A stretch of DNA of 64,000 nucleotides, taken from assembly GCA_963693085.1 (NCBI GenBank), contig OY856410.1:889465835-889529834 (forward strand), given 5' to 3'. Below the pieces are notes generated by a model. It was not told where the DNA came from and ran no database searches. It worked only from the letters and a program-made list of their open reading frames with translations. Position numbers and translations under genes: made by a program. Within the stretch, counting starts at the first letter, position 1, and the number at the start of each line of letters is the position of its first letter. This DNA comes from Alisma plantago-aquatica (Eukaryota > Streptophyta > Magnoliopsida > Alismatales > Alismataceae). Shown one piece after another: positions 1 through 11,181 of this stretch.

Positions 1-655
1 CTCATACTGACCACCTATTTGAGGGTGGTAAGCTATGCTTAAATGTATGCCAAAACCCATCCCCTCATGTATTTGCTTCCACAAGAGTGAGGTGAACATC
101 AAGTCACGATAAAAAATTGTTGCCTTGGGAACTCCATGCAGATGAATAATCCAATCCATGTGAAACTTACCATATCAGGAACCTTGTATGTACTCTTGAA
201 CGAAAGAAAGTGAGCTGACTTGGTCAGGTGATTGATAACAACCCAAACCACATCGTACCCACACTTTGATTTTGGAAATCCTATAACAAAATCCATAGTG
301 ATTTTGTCCCACTTCCACTTTGGTATCTCAAGTGGATAGAGAAGACCACCAGGACATTGATGTTCAATCTTCACCTGCTGGCACACCAAGCACTTTGTAA
401 CATATATGTAGTAATGTCCCTATTCATATTCTTCCACCAGAAGCCCCGTTGTAAGTTCTTGTACATCTTTATAGTACTAGGATGAATCATGTACTTGGAC
501 CCATGGGCTTCAGCTAGAAATCTTTGTCTCGGATCAGCAACATCGGGTATCCATAGTCGGTGGTGAAAATAGATAAGACCATCCACTCCAATAGAAAACT
601 CAAACAGTGGTTTCTCTACCAGCCTCTTTATCGCATCAAGCTTAAGACTGTCCAA
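1..655 (-). pseudogene. Integrase remnant of the chromovirus
   Basis: The zinc-binding N-terminal part (371-655) and the catalytic core (1-389) lie in different frames. The core keeps the chromovirus-type stretch WKWDKITMDFV, with the first catalytic aspartate, and LTKSAHF after it. At 1-40 the frame reads AYHPQIGGQYE, equivalent to the usual HPQTDGQSE with the catalytic glutamate, so the core is present but broken. The C-terminal part lies outside the window. Confidence 0.8.
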
Positions 656-766
656 CTGTGTAGGAATAACATCAAAAATCTAGGTGGGAGTGATAGATAA
701 ACTAGCCATTTATACTCTCGTCTTCTTTACATAAGAGTCATCACAAACTTCTGGCAGCTTAGGTCT

Positions 767-1411
767 CTAGCTCGAGACTTGTTCTAAGCTCATCCATAGG
801 AAACAACAAATAGAAGCACAAGATGCATCTTTCTTCCTACTTAGGGAATTCGCAACACCATTAACTTTACCTAGGTGATAAGTGATGGTAAAGTCATAAT
901 CTTTGAGGTACTTAATCCATTGCCGGTGTAGGTTGAAGTCCTTCTGTGTCATCAGGTAGTGTATGCTTTTGTGGTCATAGAAGACTTTGAACTCTACCTC
1001 GTACAAGTAGTGTCACCATATCTTCAGAGCATGAACTATGGCATCTAGCTCCAAATCATGTGGAGGCTACTTTCCTTCATTGGGCTTCAATTGGCGAGAG
1101 GCATAAGCTATCACTCGTCCTTTTTGCATAAGGACACAACCCAACCCTAGTTTAGAAGCATCATTGAAGATAACACATGGTTTACCCTCAATCGGAAGAG
1201 AAAGAATGGGAGCAGAAGTCAAACACTCCTTCAACTCTAGGAAGCTCTTCTCACAGATAGGATTCCAGAAGAACTTTACATCCTTGTGTGTCAACTTCAT
1301 CATAGGAAGAGACAACTCAGAGAAATTATACACAAACCTTCGATAGTAGCCTACAAGGCCCAAAAAACTATGTATTTCTAAGGGGTTCTCTTGTGATTTC
1401 CACTTTGTCAC
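767..1411 (-). pseudogene. RNase H remnant of the chromovirus
   Basis: Two out-of-phase open segments cover the RT thumb/connection and RNase H. The right piece (1067-1411) has GLVGYYRRFVYNFS, typical of the RT-RNase H junction, and NDASKLGLGCVLMQ with the first RNase H aspartate. The left piece (767-1006) has DHKSIHYL and GKVNGVANSLSRK, matching the end of the gypsy RNase H and tether. A frameshift separates the two pieces. Confidence 0.82.
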
Positions 1412-2249
1412 AACTCAATCTTGACACGATCAACAACAATTTGTCCTGTAGAGATAACATGGACAAGAAACATCACTTAACTGAGCCAAAATTCACACTT
1501 TGAGAATTTGGCATATAGATGTGTTCTCGCAAGGCCTGAAGAACAACCCCCAGATGCTCGCAGTGTTGGTCCATTGACTCAGAGTAGATAAGCATGTCTT
1601 CAATGAACACCACCACAAAGCTATATAGGTAGGGACAGAAGACCCAATTCTATAGGTCCATAAAGGTGGCTAGAGCATTGGTCAAGCCAAACGGTATGAC
1701 TAGGAACTCATAATGCACATAACGAGTGTGGAAAGATTTCTTTGGTACATCATCATCCTTCACGCGCATCTAGTAGTAGCCACTACACAAGTTCATCTTC
1801 GAAAGCATAGTAGCAGATTTCAGTTGGTCAAATAAGTCATCGATGTACGATAAGGGATAATGATTCTTGATCGTCACTTGATTCATCATACCACAATCCA
1901 TACACATTTGCAAGGCACCGTCTTTCTTTTTCATGAACTGAATAAGGGATCCCCAGGGAGAGACACTAGGGTGTATAAACCCCATGTCTAGGAACTCATG
2001 CGACTGCTTCTTGAGCTCAGCAAGCTCAATAGGTGCCATTTGATAAGGTGGCCTCAAGAAAGGATTTGTGCCTGGTATGAGGTCAATAGAAAATTTGACT
2101 TCTCGTGTGGGAGGAAGTCCAAGCAGCTTGTCGAGGAAGACATCAAAAAAATCCCAAACCACATCAATGTCATCCAACATAGGTGGCATAGGGTTAAGAA
2201 CAAATGACACCAGGTAGGCTCTACAACCATGTGTGATGAGCCTTTCCAC
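1412..2249 (-). pseudogene. Reverse transcriptase remnant of the chromovirus
   Basis: The open part (1770-2249) carries the fingers and palm, with [30 protein letters not shown] and LCSGYY. The palm aspartate, normally in KIDL, reads KMNL. Past a stop, the YxDD-equivalent box (1593-1607) reads FIED instead of FIDD. Two of three catalytic aspartates are therefore replaced and the enzyme would be dead even without the stop codons. Confidence 0.82.
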
Positions 2250-2377
2250 CTTGAGTTTGAAAATGATGAATTATCAATGATCTCACTTACTTCTTTTGGT
2301 ACAAAGACACTCGCATCAAGGTGTAACAAACTGACCTTCTTCTCTCCATAGAACAGGGAATCCTTGAACTTCTTCGT

Positions 2378-2731
2378 CTAATCCATTCCCAAGATAACAT
2401 CGAATGTTGTCATATTGATGATGATGAAGTCTGACTTGAACATCTTATCAGAAATACACAAGTCTATAGGGGGGATTTTTAGGAAAATGGAAATCATCAT
2501 ACCACTAGTAGTTTCAACCTCTAGGATATAGTCTGTATACATAGATTCTAATCCTAACATGGTTACAAGTTTATAAGCTATCATAGATTCTAATCCTAAC
2601 ATGGCTACACGTTTATAAGCTATGACGGTGCTTGAAGATCCAAAATCAAATAATGCTTTAATAGGTTGCTGAAATAAGTGCACAATGCCTTCAATAACGT
2701 CATTATCATCAGTGGCTTCCATGACATCCAT
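2378..2731 (-). pseudogene. Aspartic protease remnant of the chromovirus
   Basis: This 117-residue open segment contains ALFDFGSSSTVI, the retropepsin active-site region, in which the usual D-S/T-G reads D-F-G. It ends in TFDVILGMD, the conserved C-terminal ILGMDWL-type motif. It holds a short internal duplication: the phrase around YKLVTMLGLESM appears twice (about 2525-2625). It lies between the gag and RT remnants, as expected. Confidence 0.75.
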
Positions 2732-2891
2732 GGAAAAGACATTTCATGTGCATTTCCCAATAGGTGGGTGATGTCCTTACTGATTGTTGTTCTTTGGGGG
2801 ATGTTTTGGACACAGTTGTGGATGCGGCTACTGGGGAGCCCATGACTGAGCTGGTGCAGTATCCCTTTGGAGCTTGGGACACTAAGGCATG

Positions 2892-3869
2892 TTATGTCCA
2901 TCCTGGCCACACTCGTGGCACGTCAAGTACCTCACATCTATTGAGCTGCATGTTGCACGATAGGGTACCTTCCTGGAGGGTGATGGTGCATGTAATAGTT
3001 ACACTTGTCATGATGATCATCAGTGAAGCACTTCCACTTGATGGGACTCTAAATAAGGGATGAAAATCTAGATAGGCCTCCACAACCAAGGCCTTATCCA
3101 CCATTTATTGGAAGGTGACAGAGAGCTATAGAATTAGAGCTTGTCTGACATGGTAGCTCAGTCCCTAGAGGAAGAGTATAGCTTGAAAGTCCTCTCCAAG
3201 ACCTGTGGAATATCATTCCAATAGTAGAAATCTCTGTATGTAAGCAGAGATGCTCAGGGATCCCTTCTTCAAGCTGTAGAATTATGCCTCCTTCTTTCTC
3301 AAGGAGGTGGTGCAAACATACTTAATTTTGATGCAACAAAGTGAGGAACTACTCCCACATCATGATGGCAATGTCACGAGTGTGGGTAACACCGTTCCAC
3401 CAAACACGTGCTGGCTCATCTAGCATGTAGGTGGCAAAGTGGACCTTATGGTGAGGAGGGAATGCCATGCCTCGAAGGTACACTCTATGGCCAACACCCA
3501 GTCTTCAGCCTTGTCCACCATCTCGATCTCTCCTTCGCCCTTGAAGTAGCATGGTTGCATCTTGATGAACTCCGTGAGGGAGTACTCTTTGGGATTATCA
3601 AGAGGAGTGGAGTTGACACGTCCCATCATAGAATTGGTCAAAATTTGACACAAAAAGGCCAACTATTGCTTGTGAGTAAACAGAGGTGGAGGGATCTCTG
3701 TAGAAGGATGGGGCACAATGATGTCATGGTGGCCCCCAGAGGTGGCACGTTCATCTGGTGTCATCATCGGTGGCTCCACATGAGGCATCCCAAACTGTGG
3801 GCTCAGTGGTGTAGGATACCCATCTTGTCTCTCACGTGACTGGGATGACTCATAGCTCTTGTCCCCCAA
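2892..3869 (-). pseudogene. Gag remnant of the chromovirus
   Basis: Several short minus-strand segments in different frames cover the capsid region. The one at 3420-3662 contains FIKMQPCYFKGEGE and AEDWVLAIECTFE, which match the usual chromoviral gag wording. The segment at 3663-3869 is proline-rich and would be the N-terminus. Many indels make it non-coding. The zinc knuckle is not clearly visible. Confidence 0.65.
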
Positions 3870-3948
3870 CAGATTGGTTCTCTTAAAAGCAAAGAAAGAT
3901 ATAAGAAACCTAATATAAGTACTGATATACTAGACTACTGACTATTAA

Positions 3949-3961
3949 TGCTCTGATACCA
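3949..3961 (-). other. Primer binding site, initiator tRNA-Met type
   Basis: On the minus strand this reads TGGTATCAGAGCA, the standard plant retrotransposon primer site complementary to the 3' end of initiator tRNA-Met. It lies just downstream of the presumed 5' LTR and upstream of the gag remnant. Confidence 0.88.
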
Positions 3962-6757
3962 TTTTATAAGGAGTGGAGTCCACTAAGGGGATCACTCCCT
4001 GACTTAATACCTTGAGAATACGTTAGCAATACCCCAATAATTCAATTAAAACATTTATACAAAAGGGGAGGTAAAATATTGGAAAAATAATATGGTAAAA
4101 TAGAGCAATAAAATCAAAGAAATAGAAAAGTAAGATTCAATTATTTCATGATCCAATTATTTCTAAGTACTTGTCCACATGGACATAAAGTGAATATGAA
4201 AGAAACTAAAATTAAATGGATTGGTTGTAGTGGGCAACCTAGACATCTTAGAAGTTTTCACGAACTACTACTGAATAGGTTCCTCAAACCCTGGATCCTT
4301 AGGTATAGGCTCCTCCTCTAAAATAGCAACAGTCCCCTCCGCACTTGGGTGGAAGGCAACATCACCCAAAAACATGGGAAACAAGGTAGAGGTCAGCAAA
4401 GGCTGAGTATGTACAAATATAAAACACTTTGGGCATTATATTGGGTTATAAGTATAAAAGATATGTTCCCACAAGAAGGGGGCTATTTGCAATTAGGTGA
4501 GTTCAAAAGAAATATAAGAAGAGAAATGAGGCATAATAAAGTTCAAATTACAAGCACGAGAATAAAAACATCTTGCCATAAAAGTTAACCATAATTTAAA
4601 ATAATAAACGTTTGCATGCATAATAATGTAGACTAAATATACTTAAAATAGGTCCATACAATAGGATCATGGCCTAAAAGAAATAAGGGTGAAAATGCAC
4701 ACCCTGGGTGGAATATGCATGCCCTTTATATGTATGGTTTTTCATAAGTACCACTATTCTAGATATTCTAGTCAAACATGTAGCATGCATAAATAGATTG
4801 GCAAGTCTAACATTATAGTCAATTTCTCAAAAAAAGGTAGTTAAAGTTGGAGGGGGGCGAGAATCCGTATAAACATGATAGTTTAATTTATTCCATGAAT
4901 ATAATGAATTCAGATCGGGAACTATAAATGTCCAAGAATTTAGATTTTGAAAAGAACTAGAAATTCAAGAGATGCCTCATTAAAACAGATGTCAATTTCA
5001 GTCAAATAATGCTAAAAATAAAATAGAGGATGTACATAGCTTATGATCAGACATGTATCTTCAGTTACACCTCCTAAGCTCAGGGTCCAGGTTATTAGAA
5101 CCTAGTGACAATATATATTCTCTCAAGTAATATAAATTTCATTGAATCTTTAACTTATGAAACACCCCATTGTAACATGAAAATATGATAGTGAGACCTA
5201 TCCCATTAAATAATTCACATTTTTATAATTTCAAAAGTGTACTTATATGTATTATTTGGACAAACCAATAATTTCTTATGAATTTTATAAGGTAGGTACA
5301 TTTCTGAAAAAGAATGGAAAAATAAACTATGAAAAGACCAAATTACCCATGTGGGGATGCAATTATTAATATGAACATGACATTGAAACTTTATTCATAA
5401 ACATCTGATAACCCCTTGGTCAAATGCGGGTCAAAAAAAGTTAAAACACAACTTTGCCCTTCTCGGGTGACATTAACAAAAGGCATTCATTAGGGTCAAA
5501 ATTGGAAAAAGCATATTGGCATTGCTCTTCCTAAATCACAGAAGGAAACAACCATGGATGACTGGGACCTCATACTTTAGCAACAAATGTCGGTGAACCT
5601 ACATTTTAATTCTCCCAGAACCACTCTAGTGACCATGTCATGGTCATCGGGACTAGACAACCCCTTTTTGCCCAGGCGCCACCATGACCCTAGCTTGTAG
5701 GTGGCTCACTTGCCATTGATTGGCATCAATGGCACCAGGATCGTAGGTGGGACATAAAATCAATGAAAAGCAGTGTTGAAATTCTAGTCGTGGTGTCATG
5801 TGAGGTTGAGGCAGATGGAGGTAGGGTAACACAGAGGCGGAACTATGAGAGGACCCCCTATGTCAACTGGTTAGGAAGAGGATCATTGGGGTACATGAAG
5901 CCAAGGGGAGAAACTGGAAAACCCGACAATGCCTAGCGTGCCTGGATGTGTCGACCACTCTAGGGACTCTTCCCAATATTCACAATGGTATGGGATGATT
6001 TCCACATGGGTCAGGGATCATTGAAACCCCTCTCGACAATGGGTCAAAATAGGGGAAAGCGAAGGCATTTGTCAACTGAGAAAACTAGAGGATGCCATGG
6101 CAAGATGAGTATACAGGAAGAAAGAACAGGCGCCAAGATGGTTACCTCATCGGAAATTTATCCGAAATGAACCACATAGAAACTTCTTCACATTCTCGTC
6201 GAAGACAAAGATCAACACCAGAAGCGGCTCCAATGCGTCCATGAGGGCAGTTGATTAAAGAAAAGTGAGAAGGGGTCATCGTGGACTAGTTTTGGATTGA
6301 GAGGGAGTGAGAATGGATCTAAAGTGATGCAATGGTGAGATTGAGTGAAGACAACAGTGGATCTCAAGACCAAAAATGGGGTGTCTATGATTTATGAGAC
6401 TGAGTGAAGACAATAGTGGCTCTCAAGACCAAAAATGGGGTGTCTATGATTTAGTCACCCAATCACAACATGTACAGAATCTATGGACTATAAGGGAAGA
6501 GAGGAATCTACTAGAGAAGAAAGTGTGTGTCTTGGATGACTATAGCAATCACAAAACCATTGAAAATTGGGCACATACTATCCACTCGACTCACGGGAAA
6601 GTCAGAGGTAAGGGATGACTCAGTCCTACTACCCAAAAGTTTGCATACCCCACCCAAGATGCCGATGTCACACATAATATCACAGGATCTAGGGTTAGAG
6701 GGTGTGTGGCATATAATGTTGATTAATTCGATGGAAAACATAGGTCTATACATATAG
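3962..6757 (-). other. Probable 5' LTR of the chromovirus and adjoining unassigned DNA
   Basis: The stretch right of the primer site should be the 5' LTR. Only one LTR lies in view, so its outer boundary cannot be fixed by comparison, and I see no clear TG...CA pair. No coding segment here looks real. It contains one tandem 59 bp duplication (6336-6453) and stops at the inverted-repeat element at 6758. Confidence 0.45.
6336..6453. repeat. Tandem duplication, 2 x 59 bp
   Basis: Two adjacent near-identical copies, starting at 6336 and 6395, contain the phrases GAGTGAAGACAA and CAAAAATGGGGTGTC. Only a few bases differ between them. Confidence 0.88.
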
Positions 6758-7151
6758 AGTCAGGCTAAAATACACTCGAGTTTACAGATCGCACGAATAC
6801 ACTCAAGTGTGTTTGCATATCAAGATTTTTTTTTGCAAAATGTAAACCATTGATCTTCACCATCATATTATAACTAGGCTACATACAAATTTTGAGCCCA
6901 TTTAGATGAGTGTAAGTCACTCATCTAAGGGCAAAAAAATCAATGTGCGAAACTAATTTGAAATGCATAATTTTTGCGGTCTTTATAACATGATATATAA
7001 ATGTCCAAATGTACTCAAATTTTGCATTTGAGCTATTCACAACATGTTTAAGAAGATCAATGGATTAGATTTTTGAAAAAAATATTGCATCATGAAAAAC
7101 TACTTGAGTGTATTCTGCTCCGAAATACACTCGAGTGTATTCTAGCCTAAC

Positions 7152-7152
<1 letters not shown>
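6758..7152. mobile_element. Inverted-repeat (MITE-like) element, copy 1
   Basis: The ends are inverted repeats of about 23 bp: AGTCAGGCTAAAATACACTC at the left and the complement of AGTTAGGCTAGAATACACTC at the right. Inner parts also pair: CCATTGATCTTC near the left and GAAGATCAATGG near the right. A central hairpin has arms GATGAGTG and CACTCATC. Length is about 395 bp with no coding capacity. The superfamily is not clear to me. The target duplication is obscured by adjoining TA repeats. Confidence 0.8.
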
Positions 7153-7189
<37 letters not shown>

Positions 7190-7224
7190 TAGAAAGAGAG
7201 AGAGAGATAGAGAGAGAGGGAGAG
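7153..7224. repeat. Microsatellite (TA)n then (GA)n
   Basis: A run of TA dinucleotides followed by GA dinucleotides with a few interruptions. It fills the gap between the two inverted-repeat elements. The mirror-image repeat, (TC)n then (TA)n, lies at 12373-12434 beyond the far end of the second element. Confidence 0.95.
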
Positions 7225-7859
7225 AGTCAGGCTAGTGTGCACTCGAGTGTACCGGAGGCACCGTACACCTCAGTCATTTTTAAAGGTGTAATAAATTTTT
7301 GAAAAAATCTAAACCGTTCACCACTACATAAATGGCTTATAACATCACATTTAGAGGCGTAAGTTGTATCCCAAAAACTACCGCCTAAACCCTAAAATGT
7401 CGGCTGAAAGAACAAACTGACGTCGATATGTGAAGACCAGCTAGACACGGGTATCGCTTTTTATTTAGCGTCGGTTGCTTAATAAGAAACCGACGCCTAA
7501 AATCACCTGCTAAATCCAATTTTTTTAGTGCAAAAAAATTACCTCCAAAATTTCACATACGGTGTCAGTTATTTACCAAATAACTGATGACTAAATATTT
7601 TTCGCAAGACTGAAATTGAGCCCACTTTTGTCATCAGTTTTCATGCAAGAACCGACGCCGATGTGTTTTCGCACGCTGTCTCCGCAAAAAATTTTAGGGT
7701 TTAGGTTGCTCAATTGGCCTCGGTTTTTTTTGCGACCGACGCTTTCAGATCTTAGGTGTCGGTTTCTAAAACAATCGATGATGGTTGTTAACTTAATAGG
7801 CCCCACAAAATAGACTCTTCCCCATTCTCGATCTGTTTCATCGTGAAACACGGCTCTGG

Positions 7860-8330
7860 CGATTCTACTCGACCTGCCACTTCTCTATCACCGTCTGCCG
7901 CCTCCGCCTGCTTGTGTTCTCAATGTCGTCGCCTGCTCGTGTGCTCAAGGCCGCCGCCTTCCCATGTACTCAATGCCGCTGCTACCTGCTCAACGCCGTC
8001 GTCGCCTGCCCGTGTTCTCAACACCACCGCCATCTGCTCAACGCTGCCGCCGCCTGCTCAATGTTGCTGCATGTCTGTGCGCTCAATGCCGTCACCGCCT
8101 ACACAACACCACTGCCGCCTACTCAATGTCGTCGCCTGCCCATGTCCTCAATGCCATCGCCGCCTGCTCAACGCCGCTGCCACCTACTCGTGTGCTCAAT
8201 GTCGCCGCCTGCCCGTGTCCTCAACGCCGCTGCCTTCTGCTCAACGCCACTTAAGGAGTTGTTGCACCGTCGGAGCTCGAGCCTGAGGTCGCCGAAGCTA
8301 GCCTCTGCTTCCCCTACCGCTAGGTAGGTT
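7860..8330. repeat. GC-rich degenerate short repeat inside the CACTA
   Basis: The phrases GCCGCCTGC, TGCTCAACGCC and GTGCTCAATG recur irregularly about every 20-25 bases. Because the repeat lacks stops, all three plus frames stay open (for example 7843-8286 and 7914-8327). The products are Cys/Pro/Arg-rich and unlike each other, so I read this as repeat, not gene. It ends in an AT-rich stretch. Confidence 0.7.
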
Positions 8331-9299
8331 ATTGATTTCCATCAATTGGTTAGTATTTACTTATCTACTAATTTATATTTACTTATCTACATATTTGTAT
8401 TTACTTATCTATTGATTTGTTCATATGATGATTTTTGATTCATCACATTATTTAAATTTAGGCCTTTGTATTTGTTCATCTACTTTTTCAAATTATTTAA
8501 TCATCTACTAATTTTTCAAATTACTTATCTACTGATTAGTATTTACTTATCTACTGATTTGTATTTATTATCTATCAGTTTTATTCATTTATCTACTGAT
8601 TAGTATTAATGTACTGTTATAACTTGTCTAATCCTCATGCTTGACCTAATTCAGTAAATTTTGATGCTTGTTGAAATAAGATTCAAACTTGTCCATTCTA
8701 GCATCCTAATTTGATTTGATTATGTGCTTTGAATCTTGAAACTTGCATGTTAAAGACACATTGATGTTGAATCTCAAACTTAACTCACATGTGGGTCTTC
8801 TATTTCTAAAATGATTATGTGAACTCCTAAATCAATAACATATATTATTCTTTGTGCACCCAAATACCTTGTGAATCATGTATGCGCCCTAAGGTGATTA
8901 AATGCCTAAATCTTGACTTGAAATATGACCTAGTATGTATGTTGATATATGAAGCTCTAGTTAAAACTTCAAGATTGACCCCTAATTAATACATTATAAC
9001 AGAATTGAATCGTGCATTTGTGTTGTTGCAGGTGATGTTGACTTCCTATTGATTTGCATATATTTCTTCTTCAGCCTTCAAGTGAGGTATAATATTCTCA
9101 CTCTCCCAATGTGCCATTAGGCTTCATTTTGATTCAAATCTTTGATATATGGAATCATGGTTTATTTACTATTTAGTATTTACTGACAAGCATGATTAAA
9201 TGATGTTACAGAAAACTTAGGATATGAATGATGAAACTAGGATTGTAGGTATAAGAATGGCAACATACATGTATTTGTTGGCCAATACGGTGAGTGGTT

Positions 9300-9840
9300 A
9301 ATTAACTAGTACTAGATTTGAACTTAGGATTAATGATGCCACCATATAGTTGATTACTATTGAGTAATTAGGGTTAATGATGTATTAATGAACTCAATTA
9401 ATTAGATTTGTACTTAGTTTCTCTAAGATTATGTAGTTGATTAATATCGATTAATTAGGGTTAATGATGCATGAATGAATTTAATTAATTGATAGTGCTT
9501 TCTTTATTTCTTTCTTTCTTTCTTTCTTTCTTTCTGATGATGATGATGATGATGATGACGACAACGACGACAATGATGATGCTCCAGTCGCCGCCACTGG
9601 CCACCGCCTGCACCTCCTTTGCTTCACCTCCAACGTCAGCCACCTTCACCTCCAGCGTCCACCAGTGCAGAGTGAGTGGTTAATTAATTAGATTTGTACT
9701 TAGTTTCTCTAATATTGTGTAGTTGATTAATATTGATTAATCTGGGTTAATGATGCATGAATGAATTTAATTAATTGATAGTGCTTTCTTTATTTCTTTG
9801 TTTCTTTCTTTCTTTCTGGTGATGATGATGATGATGACCC
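9300..9840. repeat. Duplicated segment with (TTTC)n and (GAT)n microsatellites
   Basis: The segment ending at about 9560 and the segment about 9670-9838 are copies. Each contains GTTAATGATGCATGAATG, then TTAATTGATAGTGCTTTC, a (TTTC)n run, and a (GAT)n run. The first copy's GAT run passes into GACGACAACGACG. A short GC-rich piece (9575-9670) lies between them. Confidence 0.82.
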
Positions 9841-10357
9841 CATATACATCCATAAGCTCTATTTTTGACATTCAAAACTGAAAGACGGAGTACTACAAAG
9901 TAGTGTGGTAATAGGAAAGAGCATACATAACAAATTGTTATCGACTTATGAAACTAGACAACTCAGAGGAGAGGGGAGAGGCAACCCCACATTCATTTTC
10001 TTGCCGGTAGTTGAGGCTGCGAAATGGTAGCACAGAGAGAAGAGAGTGGAGCTCAAAGTAGGGAGAAGCGGAAAGGGCTAGAGAGACATAGGATGTGATT
10101 GGGTGAAGGCCCTATGTGTAGGAGTGGGAAACGAGAAGAATGTGCAGAGAGGCGGGAGAGAAATTTTGACATTAGTACTTGTGCCCACGTCGGTAGAGGT
10201 TTACTGTTGGTGCATGCAAACCAAAGCAGCATGCATAACTCTCACCTCCACCCATGATCGTCGCTGACCACCGACCACCTCTCACACCTCAAGCACCACT
10301 TAGGTATGGTGTAATTCTAATAGGACTTGTCAAGTCTAGGTCCCTAGGGTAAGTGGT

Positions 10358-10522
10358 ATGGTGGGAGGAGGGTTAGGGTGGAGGGCCAGGGGAGGGTGAG
10401 GGGTGTGGTAGGGTGGGAGGAGGGTAGGGTGGAGGGCCAGGGGAGGGGGAGGGGGAGGGTGGTGTGAGGAGGGTAGGGGTGGGATAGGTGGGAGGAGTGA
10501 GGGTAGGGGTGGGATAGGTGAG
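10358..10522. repeat. G-rich tandem repeat with quadruplex potential
   Basis: The plus strand is almost pure purine plus T, with repeated GTGGGAGGAGGGTAGGGTGG and AGGGCCAGGGGAGGG. At about 10440-10460 there are four adjacent runs of three to five G separated by single A, which fits a G-quadruplex motif. Proline-rich minus-strand ORFs here (10336-10585) are by-products of the base composition. Confidence 0.85.
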
Positions 10523-10860
10523 ATGATGATCAAGGAAAACACAAAAGCAGAGGGAAGAAGGGGCTTTTATTAGTATCTCAAACATGGTGCCCTAGTTTGA
10601 CATATATGGCTAATGTAAGGATTTGTGTAGGTAGTTTAACAGATACAATGAATAACTTATTGTAATGAATAACTTAGTTATCATCATCATCATCCTCATC
10701 ATCATCAATTATTTCTCCGACATGAATATGAAATAACCCATCGTTGTTGTGTGTTGTTAGTACTTATATTTATATTACTTTTTCTCAACATTTTACATTG
10801 TTGTAGGCATAATGGCTTGGGGCCTCTACCCCAATGTTACTATTCCCTATTGAAAAATAG

Positions 10861-11181
10861 TTGGAAATCATTCTAGACGATCGTTCATTAGCACAACCCA
10901 CTATACCTAAACATTGGCATTATCTAAATGGAAGACGCTACACGGCTGGTGAAGTGACCCTAAATTTTGGAATTTCAACTTCTATTATTGAGGTTAAGTA
11001 CGATGTTGACATGAATCTTATATCCACATCCAGTTGGTGTGAGTGGGTTCGCAAGATGCTATTGGGCCGTAGTGACGAGATTTTTCTTCGTCTGGTTGGC
11101 CATACTACCATCAAGGTTTGGATAACCAACATCAACAACGAGACGCCCGATCATCTGGTCCGATTTGAGTACTCCACATAG
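10861..11181 (+). CDS. Unrecognised 106-residue ORF inside the CACTA
   Basis: I do not recognise this ORF. It is the only non-repetitive open frame of normal amino-acid composition in the CACTA interior. It contains no signal peptide or membrane segment. Its C-terminal part has alternating hydrophobic residues, as in IFLRLVGHTTIKVWITNI, which suggests beta structure. It is followed within 40 bases by a (GAT)n run, in which the frame has already ended. It could be part of a captured gene or a remnant of a CACTA accessory protein. There are no splice signals I can place confidently. Confidence 0.35.
   Translation: MEIILDDRSLAQPTIPKHWHYLNGRRYTAGEVTLNFGISTSIIEVKYDVDMNLISTSSWCEWVRKMLLGRSDEIFLRLVGHTTIKVWITNINNETPDHLVRFEYST

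Larger units (their letters stand above)
1..3961 (-). mobile_element. Decayed Ty3/gypsy chromovirus (Tekay/Del-like), internal region
   Basis: Read on the minus strand, the remnants come in the order gag, protease, reverse transcriptase, RNase H, integrase, which is the Ty3/gypsy order. The wording of the integrase and RNase H pieces resembles plant Tekay/Del chromoviruses. A primer site complementary to initiator tRNA-Met lies at 3949-3961, so the 5' LTR lies just to its right. The window edge cuts the element inside the integrase, so the chromodomain and 3' LTR are out of view. Stops and frameshifts break every domain, and two reverse transcriptase aspartates are lost, so this copy cannot be active. 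Lineage assignment is from recognised motifs, not a search. Confidence 0.85.

Noticed and set aside
7843..8330. Three overlapping plus-strand ORFs rich in Cys, Pro and Arg
   Set aside because: All three frames are open at once over a degenerate GC-rich repeat, so none has specific support as a gene.
10336..10585. Proline-rich minus-strand ORFs
   Set aside because: They are the translation of the opposite strand of a G-rich tandem repeat.
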